Below, one piece after another: positions 40,514-50,675 of a stretch of 64,000 bases of DNA (its first letter is position 1; each line of letters starts with the position of its first letter). The notes under the pieces were generated by a model. That model searched no databases. It saw only the letters and a program-made list of their open reading frames with translations, and was not told the DNA's origin. The DNA is from RPQJ01 sp046347155 (GTDB lineage: Bacteria > Pseudomonadota > Gammaproteobacteria > Steroidobacterales > Steroidobacteraceae): NCBI GenBank assembly GCA_046347155.1, contig JAXMGT010000002.1, positions 992,001-1,056,000 of the forward strand. Reading direction: 5' to 3'. The position numbers and the translations under genes are program-made.

Positions 40514-42952
40514 TCAGAGGTAGTGCTCGAGCGCGGCGCGCATCTCGTCCATGCTCTGGAACCGGCGCGCCTTGTCCACCGACATCGCCTTCATGACGAT
40601 CTCGGAGAGCCCCGGCGGGACCTCCGGGTTCACCTCGATCGGCGGCCGGGCCTTGCCCTGCACGTGCTGGTACATCACGGCCATGTGGTCGCCGCGGTGG
40701 TAGGGCGGCTCGCCGGTGAGCATCTCGTAGAGGATCACGCCGAGGCTGTAGATGTCGGCCCGCTCGTCGACCTTCTTGCCGAGGATCTGCTCGGGCGCCA
40801 TGTACTTCGGGGAGCCGATCACGTAGCCGGTCTTCGTGAGCTGCGTGTCGCCCTGCTGCTGGGCGGCCGCGACGCCGAAGTCGACGATCTTCACGAGCCC
40901 GTCGTCGTTGATCAGCACGTTCGCGGGCTTCAGGTCGCGGTGCACGATGCCCTGCTGGTGCGCGACGGTCATGCCGGTCGCGACGTCGGTCGCGTAGCGG
41001 ACCGCCTTCGAGAGCGCGAGCGGCTTGTCGTTCACCTCGTTCCCGAGCGTGTGCGACGGGAAGTACTCCATCGAGATCGCATAGTTGCCCCGGATGTGCA
41101 GGAAGTCGTAGATGCGGATCACGTTGCGGTGGGTGATCTTGCGCGAGTAGCGCAGCTCGTGCACGAACCGCTTCATCATCTCCTCGTCCTGGGAGACGTT
41201 CGGGTTCAGGAACTTGAGCACCAGCTGTTCCTCGACCACCGTGTCCTCCATCAGGAGCACGGTGCCGAAGGCGCCCTTGCCGATCTTCTTCAGGAACTTG
41301 TAGCGGCCCTCGAGCACGTCGCCCGGCTTGAGTGTCGAGATGTCGAGGCGCGCCACCTCGCGCGACTTGCGCACGATCGTGTCGACGTCGGCGCGCTCGA
41401 CGAGCAGCGTGCGCGACGGGTCCGGCGCAATCTGGTGGGCGGGCAGCGGTGTGGCGGCCCGCGGCAGCGAGCCGCGCGTGACGTCCTCCCGGGCGGTCGC
41501 CACCTTCACCGAACCGCCGGCCGGGAATCGCGCCACGATGCCCTCGACCGCCTTGAGCGCGGCGTGGCTGACGGTCGGGTCGGCGATCGTGGCGCCGTAG
41601 TCCTCGAGCTTCGCCCTGACCGTGTCGGCGCTCTGCTCGTCGGTGATCCGGGCGAGCGCGGCGATCGCCTCGACGCGCGCCTCCTTCGAGCCTGATTCGA
41701 GCACCGGCAGCAGGCGCACGATGTGGGACGCGTCGCCGAGCTTGCCGACGGCGCGGACGACCGCGGGCAGCGCCCGCTCGTCCTGCGCGTCGAGCATCGA
41801 GATGAGCGCGGGCAGCGCCTTGCGGCTGCCGATCTCGCCGAGCGCGTCGATCGCCCGCTCGCGCACCCACCAGTCGGCGTCGCGGGTGGCGTCGACCAGG
41901 TGGCTCACGGCGCGCTCGTCCTTGGTCTGGTTCAGGATCTCGATCGCGGCGCGGCGGACTTCCTCGTCGCGGTCGCGGATCAGCTCGAGTGCCGCGTCGA
42001 TCACGCGCGGCCCGCCGATCTTCGCGAGCGCGTCGGCCGCGCGGCTGCGCACCCACCAGTCGTCGTCCTTGATCGACTGCAGCAGGAACTTCACGTGCTG
42101 CGGCGTGCCGATCTCGTTCAGCACCTCGACCGCGGCCCGCCGGGCGTTCTCGTCCTCGTCCTTCAGCACGGGGACCAGGTGCTGGATCGTGTCCGGGTGG
42201 TTCGCGCGCACCACGGCGTCGATGGCCTTCTGCTGGGTCTCGACGTCCGTGTCGCGCAGCAGCTGGCACATCACGGCCGGGTCGACGTTGCTGCCCATCC
42301 GGGACAGCGCGTTCAGCACCGCCTGGCGGATGAACTTGTTCGGGTCGCGGAGCTGTGCGGCGAGCGCGCGGGCCACATCGGGCCGGTTGAAGCGCGAGAC
42401 GATGCTGATGATGTGCGTGCGCGCGATCGGGTCCTTGCCCTCGAGGCGGCTCAGGAGTTCGGGCAGCAGCGTCTCGTCGGCGATCTCGCCGACGATCCGG
42501 AACAGTGCGGCTTTCTCCGTGGCTTCCTGGTTGTAGGCGCGCACGAGCAGTTCCCGCGCGGTCAGGCGTGCCTTCTGCGCGGCCAGCACCGAGACGATCG
42601 GTCCGCGCGGCGCCTTCGGGTCGTCGAGCAGCGGCAGCAGCAACTGCGGGGAGTAGTCACGGGCGGCCGACAGCGCGGCGACGATCGCGGCGGCGGTGCG
42701 CGGGTTCGCGTCCGAGAGCGCCTCGACGACCTGGGAGAGCGACTTGTTGTCGATCAGCGCCGAGAGCACGCGCACGAACGCCTCGGTCTCCTGCCGGTCG
42801 GCGTTCGACAACGCGTCGATGATGCGCGGGATCGCGGCCGGGCCGAGCTTGCCCAGCCGGTCGAGCGCCTTGTCGGCGTCGACATTGCCGTCGCTGGCCG
42901 CCTTGATGTCGGCGATCAGGCGGTCGGCCTTCATGTTCGTGAAGAAACTCAT
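40514..42952 (-). CDS. HEAT-repeat serine/threonine protein kinase
   Basis: An 812-residue cytosolic protein. Residues about 1-490 are HEAT-like repeats (for example DDDWWVRSRAADALAKIGG and DADWWVRERAIDALGEIGS), a helical scaffold. A linker leads to a Hanks-type kinase (about 548-812): GKGAFGTVLL, the ATP lysine in LVLKFL, HRDLKPANVLIN, DFGVA and YMAPEQ are all intact, so it should be active. No membrane helix is seen. Its position just upstream of two PilT-type ATPases suggests control of pilus retraction or another motility function; the targets are unknown. Confidence 0.9.
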   Translation of the reverse strand: MSFFTNMKADRLIADIKAASDGNVDADKALDRLGKLGPAAIPRIIDALSNADRQETEAFVRVLSALIDNKSLSQVVEALSDANPRTAAAIVAALSAARDYSPQLLLPLLDDPKAPRGPIVSVLAAQKARLTARELLVRAYNQEATEKAALFRIVGEIADETLLPELLSRLEGKDPIARTHIISIVSRFNRPDVARALAAQLRDPNKFIRQAVLNALSRMGSNVDPAVMCQLLRDTDVETQQKAIDAVVRANHPDTIQHLVPVLKDEDENARRAAVEVLNEIGTPQHVKFLLQSIKDDDWWVRSRAADALAKIGGPRVIDAALELIRDRDEEVRRAAIEILNQTKDERAVSHLVDATRDADWWVRERAIDALGEIGSRKALPALISMLDAQDERALPAVVRAVGKLGDASHIVRLLPVLESGSKEARVEAIAALARITDEQSADTVRAKLEDYGATIADPTVSHAALKAVEGIVARFPAGGSVKVATAREDVTRGSLPRAATPLPAHQIAPDPSRTLLVERADVDTIVRKSREVARLDISTLKPGDVLEGRYKFLKKIGKGAFGTVLLMEDTVVEEQLVLKFLNPNVSQDEEMMKRFVHELRYSRKITHRNVIRIYDFLHIRGNYAISMEYFPSHTLGNEVNDKPLALSKAVRYATDVATGMTVAHQQGIVHRDLKPANVLINDDGLVKIVDFGVAAAQQQGDTQLTKTGYVIGSPKYMAPEQILGKKVDERADIYSLGVILYEMLTGEPPYHRGDHMAVMYQHVQGKARPPIEVNPEVPPGLSEIVMKAMSVDKARRFQSMDEMRAALEHYL

Positions 42953-43096
42953 GTCCGGGGTTCGGGCTGCGCGTCCTCGTGAACTAAGTCAAACGGACGC
43001 CGCCGGGTGTCGGCGGCGGGCGTCCGCGGAAGTATGCCATGCAGCCCGCCCCGGGCCGCGGGGCGTTCCGCCGCCTACCGGTGCACCCGATTCCGC

Positions 43097-43102
43097 TACA
43101 AT
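43097..43102 (+). promoter_or_regulatory. Putative -10 box for apbC
   Basis: TACAAT matches TATAAT at 5 of 6 positions and lies 16 bases before the first ATG at 43119. No clear -35 box is visible. The very short leader would favour the later ATG at 43149. Confidence 0.3.
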
Positions 43103-43118
43103 TCGCCGTCCACGGCCC

Positions 43119-44240
43119 ATGCCGCTCTCCCACTGGTTCCACCGCCTCATGACAGACGATCGCGTCCGCGAAGCCCGCCTTGTGGTCGGGAATTATGTCG
43201 AACCCCACCTCGGCATGCCGCTCGAGGACGCCAAAGCTGTGAAGTCCGTCCGGTTCGAGGGCGGCCGGCTCCACGTCGAGATCGAACTGGGGTTCCCGCT
43301 GGCCCGGGGCCGGCCGGTGCTCCAGGACGAGGTCGGCCGGCTGCTGGCGGACCGTCCCCACCTCGGGCCGGCCGAGGTCAGCGTTGCCTGGCGGACCGAG
43401 GCCCACCCGGGCCCGGGCGGCCGGCCGCCGCTGCCCGGCATCGCAAACGTGATCGCGGTCGCCTCCGGCAAGGGCGGCGTCGGCAAGTCGACGACCGCGG
43501 CGAACCTCGCGCTGGCGCTATCGCTGGACGGTGCCCGGGTCGGGCTGCTCGACGCCGACATCTACGGGCCGAGCCAGCCTCGGATGATGGGGCTGCCCGG
43601 CGCCCGGCCGACGACGCGCGACGGCCGGCGCATGGACCCGCCCGAGGCCTACGGGGTCAAGGTGATGTCCATCGGGTTCCTGGTCGAGGAGGAGCAGCCG
43701 ATGGTCTGGCGTGGCCCGATGGTCACGCAGGCCCTGACCCAGCTCCTGAACGAGACGAACTGGGGGGAACTGGACTACCTGGTCGTCGACATGCCCCCGG
43801 GCACCGGCGACATCCAGCTCACGCTCGCGCAGCGCGTGCCGGTGAGCGGGGCGGTCATCGTCACGACGCCGCAGGACATCGCGCTGCTCGACGCGCGCAA
43901 GGGCCTCCGGATGTTCGAGAAGGTCTCCGTGCCGGTGCTCGGCATCGTCGAGAACATGGGCACCCACATCTGTTCGAAGTGCGGGCACGAGGAGCCAGTG
44001 TTCGGCAGCGGCGGGGGCCGCAGCATGGCCGACCAGTACGGCGTCGCGCTGCTGGCGAGCCTGCCGCTCGACATCCGGATCCGCGAGCAGGCGGACGGGG
44101 GCCGCCCGACCGTCGTCGCCGAGCCGGACGGCCCGCTCGGCATCGCCTATCTCGAGATGGCCCGCCGCACGGCGGCGCGCCTGTCCGTCGCGGGCCTCGG
44201 CGCGCCCGCGGCCCCGATCATCACCGTCGAGGAAACCTGA
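43119..44240 (+). CDS. apbC: Iron-sulfur cluster carrier ATPase ApbC/Mrp
   Basis: P-loop scaffold that binds and transfers Fe-S clusters. The product is 373 residues from ATG 43119, or 363 from ATG 43149 (MTDDRVREARL). An N-terminal MIP18-like domain (about 10-100) precedes the deviant Walker A GKGGVGKST, then DADIYGPSQPRMMG, DMPPGTGD, and the cluster-binding CSKCG (C-x2-C). dcd follows three bases after the stop, and the intergenic sequence carries the dcd ribosome binding site. Confidence 0.94.
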   Translation: MPLSHWFHRLMTDDRVREARLVVGNYVEPHLGMPLEDAKAVKSVRFEGGRLHVEIELGFPLARGRPVLQDEVGRLLADRPHLGPAEVSVAWRTEAHPGPGGRPPLPGIANVIAVASGKGGVGKSTTAANLALALSLDGARVGLLDADIYGPSQPRMMGLPGARPTTRDGRRMDPPEAYGVKVMSIGFLVEEEQPMVWRGPMVTQALTQLLNETNWGELDYLVVDMPPGTGDIQLTLAQRVPVSGAVIVTTPQDIALLDARKGLRMFEKVSVPVLGIVENMGTHICSKCGHEEPVFGSGGGRSMADQYGVALLASLPLDIRIREQADGGRPTVVAEPDGPLGIAYLEMARRTAARLSVAGLGAPAAPIITVEET

Positions 44241-44242
44241 TC

Positions 44243-44809
44243 GTGAGCATCAAGTCCGACCGCTGGATCCGCCGGATGGCCGAGTCCCACGGGATGATCG
44301 AGCCGTTCGAACCGGGCCAGGTGCGCATGGCGAACGGCCACCGGATCGTCTCCTACGGCACCTCGAGCTACGGCTACGACGTGCGCTGTGCGGCCGAATT
44401 CAAGATCTTCACGAACATCAACTCGACGATCGTCGACCCGAAGGACTTCGACCGCGGCTCGTTCGTCGACTTCGACGGCGACGTGTGCATCATCCCGCCG
44501 AACTCGTTCGCGCTCGCGCGGACGGTCGAGTATTTCCGGATCCCGCGCAACGTGCTGACCGTCTGCCTCGGCAAGTCCACCTACGCGCGCTGCGGGATCA
44601 TCGTCAACGTGACGCCGCTCGAGCCGGAGTGGGAAGGGCACGTGACGCTCGAGTTCTCGAACACGACGACGCTGCCGGCGAAGATCTACGCGAACGAAGG
44701 CGTCGCGCAGATGCTGTTCTTCGAGTCCGACGAGACATGTGAAGTCAGCTACAAGGATCGCGGCGGCAAGTACCAGGGCCAGCGCGGCGTCACGCTGCCG
44801 AAGACCTAA
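44243..44809 (+). CDS. dcd: dCTP deaminase
   Basis: Converts dCTP to dUTP in dTTP synthesis. The 188-residue protein contains SYGYDVRCAAEF, GKSTYARCGI, and TPLEPEWEGHVTLEFSN with the catalytic glutamate, and ends VSYKDRGGKYQGQRGVTLP as in E. coli Dcd. The GTG at 44243 has GAGG 10 bases upstream and lies three bases after apbC. It converges on and overlaps the DUF3108 gene by 4 bases. Confidence 0.96.
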   Translation: MSIKSDRWIRRMAESHGMIEPFEPGQVRMANGHRIVSYGTSSYGYDVRCAAEFKIFTNINSTIVDPKDFDRGSFVDFDGDVCIIPPNSFALARTVEYFRIPRNVLTVCLGKSTYARCGIIVNVTPLEPEWEGHVTLEFSNTTTLPAKIYANEGVAQMLFFESDETCEVSYKDRGGKYQGQRGVTLPKT

Positions 44810-45594
44810 CGTTCCAGCGAGACGAGCTTCAGCTGCACGTCGGGGCGGCCCTTGTTGTACTGGATCGCCTGCACCGGCACGTAGCCGAGCGACGGCGCGT
44901 GCCACACCTTGTTCACGCGCTTCGATCCGTCGCGCTGGCTCGCCCAGACCACCGTTTCGAACTGGCCGTAGGGCGTGACGACGGTCGCGCGACCCTCGGG
45001 CCAGTAGCGGTACTGCTCGAGCTTCGCGCCGTTCAGGATCCAGAACGACGTCGGCGCCTGGCCCGAGACCAGCGCCTGGATCATCGCGACCTGCACGGAG
45101 ACCGTGTCCTGCGTGCCGGGCTGGACCGGGTAGTCGAAGGTCTTTTCCTTCGCGCGGCCGCGCACGTGAGAGGTCGCCCAGTCGAACGTGACGTTGACGT
45201 CCTTCTCGCTCGAGTCACTGCCGTCGTCGAACACGAGCGTGAGCGGGCGGACGCCGGCGGGTGTCAGGTCCATCAGGCTGCGCTGCCGGGCGTCCGGGCT
45301 GACCGCGATCCGGCCGAGCAGGTTCGGGTACGCCCGGGCTTCGAACACCCACTGGCCGGCCGCGGTGCCCGGGTGCAGCCATTGCTCGATCTGGCCGCCC
45401 GAGATGCCGCGGTAGCTTGCCTGGTAGCGGGCCTTGAATGCCGTCAGGTGACCGGTCGCCGGCGCCGGTTTCGCCGCGGCGGCCGGGGCCGCGGCGGGGC
45501 CTGGCGCCGTCGGCGACTGCGCCGCGGCCGTTCCGCACGCAAACGCGAACCCGAGGCTCGCGGCGAGCGCGATGCGCGGGCCGGCCTTATGCAT
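44806..45594 (-). CDS. DUF3108 exported protein
   Basis: A 262-residue protein with a signal peptide (RIALAASLGFAFACGTAAAQ, cleavage likely after AAA) and an Ala/Pro-rich stretch before the DUF3108 domain: FKARYQASYRGISGG, VFEARAYPNLLGRI, and VWHAPSLGYVPVQAIQYN. The domain is probably beta-barrel-like or lipocalin-like; the role is unknown. It overlaps purN by 8 bases, an arrangement common in gammaproteobacteria. Confidence 0.82.
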   Translation of the reverse strand: MHKAGPRIALAASLGFAFACGTAAAQSPTAPGPAAAPAAAAKPAPATGHLTAFKARYQASYRGISGGQIEQWLHPGTAAGQWVFEARAYPNLLGRIAVSPDARQRSLMDLTPAGVRPLTLVFDDGSDSSEKDVNVTFDWATSHVRGRAKEKTFDYPVQPGTQDTVSVQVAMIQALVSGQAPTSFWILNGAKLEQYRYWPEGRATVVTPYGQFETVVWASQRDGSKRVNKVWHAPSLGYVPVQAIQYNKGRPDVQLKLVSLER

Positions 45595-46248
45595 CGCGGC
45601 CGTCCACGACCACGGGGCCGTCGAGGCGCCGGTCGTCGAGCCAGGCAGCGCCCTCCGCCCAGCGCAGCCGGCCCGTGGCGAACCAGCCCACGGCCTCCGG
45701 GTAGATCCGGTGTTCCTGCTCGAGTACGCGTGCCGCAAGGGTGGCCTCGTCGTCGCCGTCCCGGACCGGGACCTTCGCCTGTATGACCACCGGGCCGCCG
45801 TCCAGTTCACGGGTGACGAAGTGCACGCTCGCCCCGTGCTCCCGGTCGCCGGCCTCCAGGGCACGGCGGTGGGTGTTGAGGCCGCGGTGCTTCGGCAGCA
45901 GCGACGGGTGGATGTTCAGGCAGCGCCCCTCGAACCGGTCGATGAACGCGGGGCCCAGGATGCGCATGAAACCGGCCAGCACGACGAGGTCCGGCTCGTA
46001 GCCGGCGACGAGCGCGGCGAGCGCCGCGTCGTAGCGCTCGCGGTCCGGGAACGCCCGCGGCGGCAGCGTCGCGCACTCGATCCCGACGCTGCGCGCCCAG
46101 GCGACGGCACCGGCGTCGTCCTTGTCGCTCACGACGGCCCGGATCTCGATGGGCAGTCCGCCGGCGCGGGCGCGCTCGGCCAGGGTCCTGAGGTTGCTGC
46201 CGCGGCCCGAGACCAGGGCCACGACCTTCGCCCGCGCGGCCGGGGCAC

Positions 46249-46252
<4 letters not shown>
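45587..46252 (-). CDS. purN: Phosphoribosylglycinamide formyltransferase
   Basis: Uses 10-formyltetrahydrofolate to formylate GAR in purine synthesis. The 221-residue protein has the GRGSNLRTL phosphate loop, GFMRILGPAFI, NIHPSLLPKHRGLNTH with the catalytic asparagine and histidine, and ELDGGPVVIQAKV with the catalytic aspartate. The ATG overlaps the purM stop by ATGA. Confidence 0.96.
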
Positions 46253-47283
<1,031 letters not shown>

Positions 47284-47379
47284 CGATGAGTCTCCCGCAG
47301 GGCGGTCCGGCCCCGGGGCATGCGTCGAGGCTGTGGTATTTTACACGGGCGCCGGTCACGCCGAGCGTCCGCCCTCACC

Positions 47380-48360
47380 ATGGCCAGATCCGCACGCACC
47401 GTCCGGCCCGGAGTCCTGTTCCGGGCATTCGTCTGCGCCCTCGCATGCGCCGGGGCGACGGCGGCCCGTGCCGACGTCGCGCTGTACCAGGCGACGGTCC
47501 CGCTCGCCGGCCCGACCGAGGCCGATCGCAAGGCGGCCTTCGGGGACGCGTTGCGCACCGCGGCCGTGAGCGCCTCGGGCCAGCGCGACGCGGGCACGCG
47601 TCCCGCAATTGCCTCGGCCGCGGCCGACCCGGCGCGATACGTGCAGCAGTATTCGACGACGCCGGACCGGATGCTGAAGGTCGGGTTCGAGCCCGCGGCG
47701 ATGGACCGGCTGCTGCAGCAGGCGGGCCTGCCGTTCTGGCCCGCCGAGCGGCCGGTCACCCAGGTGCTGCTGGTCGTGCCGTCCGTGGCGGGCGGCGACC
47801 GTGCGGTCACGGCGGCCGACCGGGTGCCCGAACGGGCCGCCGTGGACGCGGCCGCGCTGGCCCGTGGACTGCCCGTCGCGTGGCCGGTGCAGGCGGTGCC
47901 GGCCGGACAGGTCCGCGCGATGGTCGCCGGCAGCGCCGCGCCGCCGGCCGGTCGCTCCGTGCTCGCGGGCATCGGCAACGGCACGACCGTCACCTGGCGG
48001 TATTTCGACGGCGGATCGGGCACCGCCGCCGAGGGTGGGCCCGGTGCGGGCGCCGACCTCGCGGCCGACACGCTGGCGGCGCGGTATGCGCCACCGTCGA
48101 CACGCACGACGTCGACCGTGCCGCTGCGCATCGGCGGCGTGTCCGACGTGCGCGCCTACGCGGACCTGCTCGACGAGCTCGCCTCGCTCAGCCTGGTGCG
48201 CGCCGTGACGGTACGTGACGTGTCGGGTGGCACCGTGGGGCTCGAGGTCACGCTGCGCGGCGACCTCGAACTGCTCGGTCGGATCGCAGCACTCGGCGGG
48301 CACCTCGCCCCGCCGCCCGCGGGCACCGCGCCGCCGGTCGATTTCGTGTACGCGCCATGA
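47380..48360 (+). CDS. DUF2066 exported protein
   Basis: A 326-residue protein with a signal peptide (FRAFVCALACAGATAARADV) and the DUF2066 domain: LYQATVPLAGPTEADRKAAFGDAL, RYVQQYSTTPD, LKVGFEPAAMDRLLQQAGLPFW and, later, PVTQVLLVV. It probably resides in the periplasm. The gene sits directly upstream of the CDP-alcohol phosphatidyltransferase (ATGA overlap) and hda, a gene order found in many gammaproteobacteria. Its function is unknown. Confidence 0.83.
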   Translation: MARSARTVRPGVLFRAFVCALACAGATAARADVALYQATVPLAGPTEADRKAAFGDALRTAAVSASGQRDAGTRPAIASAAADPARYVQQYSTTPDRMLKVGFEPAAMDRLLQQAGLPFWPAERPVTQVLLVVPSVAGGDRAVTAADRVPERAAVDAAALARGLPVAWPVQAVPAGQVRAMVAGSAAPPAGRSVLAGIGNGTTVTWRYFDGGSGTAAEGGPGAGADLAADTLAARYAPPSTRTTSTVPLRIGGVSDVRAYADLLDELASLSLVRAVTVRDVSGGTVGLEVTLRGDLELLGRIAALGGHLAPPPAGTAPPVDFVYAP

Positions 48361-48929
48361 GCCTGCGGCAGATCCCGAACCTGCTGTGCCTCGCGCGGAT
48401 CGCGCTCGTCTATCCGGTGGCGCATGGCATCCTGGTCGGCGACCACTACACCGTGCTCGCGCTCTTCTTCATCGCCGCGTTCACGGACGCACTGGACGGC
48501 TTCCTCGCGAAGCGCTACGGCTGGGCGACGGAACTCGGCAAGCACCTCGACCCGCTCGCGGACAAGCTGCTGCTCGTGTCGGTGTTCGTGTGCCTGTGGA
48601 TCGCCGGGTTGACGCCCGGGTGGCTCACGGCAACCGTGCTGCTGCGCGACGTGGTTATCGTCGCGGGCGCGATTGCCTACCGGATCGCCCTGGGCCCGTT
48701 GCACGGCCAGCCGACGCCGCAGAGCAAGCTGAACACCTGCTGCCAGGTCCTCTATGTGCTGGCGGTCGTGGCACAGCCCGCGTTCGCCCTGCCGGAGGAG
48801 CCCGCCACGGTCGCGCTCGGGGCGCTCGCGTTCGTCACGACCGCCGTGAGCGGCCTCGATTACGTGTTCACCTACTCGAGGCGGGCGGTCGCCGCCGCAC
48901 GCATGCGCGCGGCCGCCGGGTCCGCGTGA
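48357..48929 (+). CDS. CDP-alcohol phosphatidyltransferase (PgsA-like)
   Basis: Integral membrane enzyme of 190 residues making a phospholipid from a CDP-alcohol. The signature DALDGFLAKRYGWATELG, continuing to HLDPLADK, fits D-G-x2-A-R-x8-G-x3-D-x3-D except that lysine replaces the arginine. The length and NLLCLARIAL start resemble phosphatidylglycerophosphate synthase, but a cardiolipin-synthase-type or other specificity is possible. It overlaps DUF2066 (ATGA) and hda (GTGA). Confidence 0.87.
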   Translation: MSLRQIPNLLCLARIALVYPVAHGILVGDHYTVLALFFIAAFTDALDGFLAKRYGWATELGKHLDPLADKLLLVSVFVCLWIAGLTPGWLTATVLLRDVVIVAGAIAYRIALGPLHGQPTPQSKLNTCCQVLYVLAVVAQPAFALPEEPATVALGALAFVTTAVSGLDYVFTYSRRAVAAARMRAAAGSA

Positions 48930-49624
48930 GGCAGCTGCCGCTCGGCGTCCGGCTGCGCGACACCGCGCGGTTCGAGAGTTACGTGCCGGGCCCGAATGGC
49001 GAGGTCGTCGCGCTGCTCGCCGGTCCGGCGGCCGCGATGCCCCGTGTCGTGTGGGTGTGGGGGCGCGACGGTTCCGGCAAGACACACTTGCTCGAGGCCG
49101 CGTGTGCCGCGGCGGCGGCCCGCGACGGCGCTGCGACCTACATCGACCCGGCCGCCGGCGCGGAACCCGGATGGCTCGAGGGCTGCGAGGGCCTCGACCT
49201 CGTGTGCCTCGACTCGCTCGATGCGATCGCGGACGACCCGGCGTGGAACGCCGCGATCTTCAGGCTGCACACGCTGATGCAGGATGGACCGGGTCGGCTC
49301 CTGATCGCGTCCGGCGCCCCGCCGGCGTCGCTGCCGTTCCAGCTGCCGGACCTGCGCTCGCGGCTGCTCGCCGCGTCCGTGCACCAGCTCCGGGAACTCG
49401 GCGACGCCGACCTCGTCGAGGCGCTGCGACTGCGCGCAGCGCGTCGGGGCCTCGAACTGGCGGAGGAGGGTGCCACCTACCTGCTGCACCGGCTGCCGCG
49501 GGACATGCACACGCTCTGCGCCGTGCTCGACCGGCTCGACGAGGCGTCGCTCGCGGCGCAGCGGCGCCTGACGGTGCCGTTCCTGCGCAGCGTGCTCGGC
49601 GATCAGCCGCCCGCCGGCGCCTGA
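48926..49624 (+). CDS. hda: DnaA regulatory inactivator Hda
   Basis: AAA+ protein of 232 residues, homologous to DnaA domain III, that together with the sliding clamp promotes hydrolysis of DnaA-ATP after initiation. RQLPLGVRLRDTARFESYV matches the Hda N-terminus with its clamp-binding QLPL box. Walker A is GRDGSGKTHLLEA, Walker B LVCLDSLDAI, and the arginine-finger region and HRLPRDMHTLCAVLDRLD follow. The GTG start overlaps the preceding stop codon. Confidence 0.94.
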   Translation: MRQLPLGVRLRDTARFESYVPGPNGEVVALLAGPAAAMPRVVWVWGRDGSGKTHLLEAACAAAAARDGAATYIDPAAGAEPGWLEGCEGLDLVCLDSLDAIADDPAWNAAIFRLHTLMQDGPGRLLIASGAPPASLPFQLPDLRSRLLAASVHQLRELGDADLVEALRLRAARRGLELAEEGATYLLHRLPRDMHTLCAVLDRLDEASLAAQRRLTVPFLRSVLGDQPPAGA

Positions 49625-49959
49625 GGGCGGCTCGCGCGCAGGTGCGCGACCAGCGCGAAGAAGAACACGAGGCTGGCCGCGAGCACCGCGGCCGCCGGGC
49701 CCCTCGCCGCCGGGTTCGCGATCGACTCGGTGATCCCGTAGACGAACCCCGGCACGGTGCAGAGCGTCGCCCAGGCGTGGGTGCGCCGGTCGCCGCGCGC
49801 GATCCCGGGCAGCGGCAGCGCGAGCGGCAGCAGCAGCCACGCGGCGAGCAGCAGGGACCCGCTCCAGCGCGTCACGACGGCCGCGAGGCTGGCGGCGACC
49901 AGCACGAGCCAGGTCGCGAACACGATGCGCCGCGTGAGCGCCGTGGCGTCGGTTGCCAT
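49603..49959 (-). CDS. DUF2069 membrane protein
   Basis: A 118-residue protein with four hydrophobic helices of the DUF2069 family (WLLLPLALPLPGIARGDRRT, then WATLCTVPGFVYGITESIA). The function is unknown. It converges on hda, overlapping its 3' end by 22 bases, and lies 5 bases downstream of wrbA on the same strand; the wrbA-DUF2069 pair is a common gammaproteobacterial arrangement. Confidence 0.85.
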   Translation of the reverse strand: MATDATALTRRIVFATWLVLVAASLAAVVTRWSGSLLLAAWLLLPLALPLPGIARGDRRTHAWATLCTVPGFVYGITESIANPAARGPAAAVLAASLVFFFALVAHLRASRPQAPAGG

Positions 49960-49964
49960 CGCGG

Positions 49965-50564
49965 TCAGCGCCGCGCCGCGAGGGCCGCGGCGGCCTCGGC
50001 GACCCGGCGACCGAGCAGCTGCGCGAGTTCGCGCTCGTCGTCGCTGAGCGCGGCATCCTTGCGGCCGCCGGCAAAATGAGACGCACCGTAGGGCGTGCCG
50101 CCGGTCCGGGTCCGGTTGAGTGCGTCGGTCGTGAACGGCAGGCCGACGATGTACATCCCGTGGTGCAACAGCGGGAGCATCATCGACAGCAGCGTCGATT
50201 CCTGTCCGCCGTGCAGCGACCCGGTCGAGGTGAACACCCCGGCCGGCTTGCGATCGAGCGCCCCGCCGAGCCACAGCGACGCGGTCCCATCGAGGAAATA
50301 CTTGAGGGGCGCCGCCATGTTCCCGAAGCGGGTCGGGCTGCCGAGCACGAGCCCGGCGCAGTCACGCAGGTCGTCGTGCGTCGCGTACGGCGGGCCGGAT
50401 TCCGGCACGGCGGGCTCGGTCGACTCGGCGACGGTGGACACGGCTGGCACGGTCCTGAGCCGGGCCGTCACGCCCTGGACGGATTCCACGCCCCGCGCGA
50501 CCTGGCGGGCGAGTTCGGCCGTGCTGCCGTTGCGCGAGTAGTAGAGCACCAGCACCGTCGTCAT
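49965..50564 (-). CDS. wrbA: NAD(P)H:quinone oxidoreductase WrbA
   Basis: Flavodoxin-like FMN protein of 199 residues that reduces quinones by two electrons. The FMN phosphate loop is YYSRNGSTAELA (about residues 6-17), with LGSPTRFGNMAAPLKYFLDGT and FTSTGSLHGGQESTLLSMM as the other flavin-binding stretches, and TPYGASHFAGG near the end. The ATG at 50564 begins at MTTVLVLYYSRNG; nine codons upstream another ATG exists but adds a non-conserved tail. Confidence 0.94.
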   Translation of the reverse strand: MTTVLVLYYSRNGSTAELARQVARGVESVQGVTARLRTVPAVSTVAESTEPAVPESGPPYATHDDLRDCAGLVLGSPTRFGNMAAPLKYFLDGTASLWLGGALDRKPAGVFTSTGSLHGGQESTLLSMMLPLLHHGMYIVGLPFTTDALNRTRTGGTPYGASHFAGGRKDAALSDDERELAQLLGRRVAEAAAALAARR

Positions 50565-50620
50565 CGGGGTCGCAGTCCGTGTCGCCGTCACACAAGTCCT
50601 TGATGTTACGTGGCGAAACC

Positions 50621-50649
50621 TTGACGGTACAGGGTGCAGTTGCTAGCGT
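50621..50649 (+). promoter_or_regulatory. Putative extended -10 promoter for the lipoprotein gene
   Basis: TTGACG (50621-50626, 5 of 6) and TAGCGT (50644-50649) are 17 bases apart, and TG precedes the -10 box by one base. It would start transcription about 20 bases before the ATG at 50676. Confidence 0.45.
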
Positions 50650-50675
50650 GCCACAGACCCCGTGCCTCTCACCCC

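Noticed and set aside
40514..42952. Kinase as part of a defence system
   Set aside because: The neighbours are pilus ATPases and metG, with no nuclease, toxin or NTPase partners typical of defence islands.
47284..47379. A PurR-type operator between purM and the DUF2066 gene
   Set aside because: No palindrome resembling the known purine operator could be recognised; only an AT-rich stretch is present.
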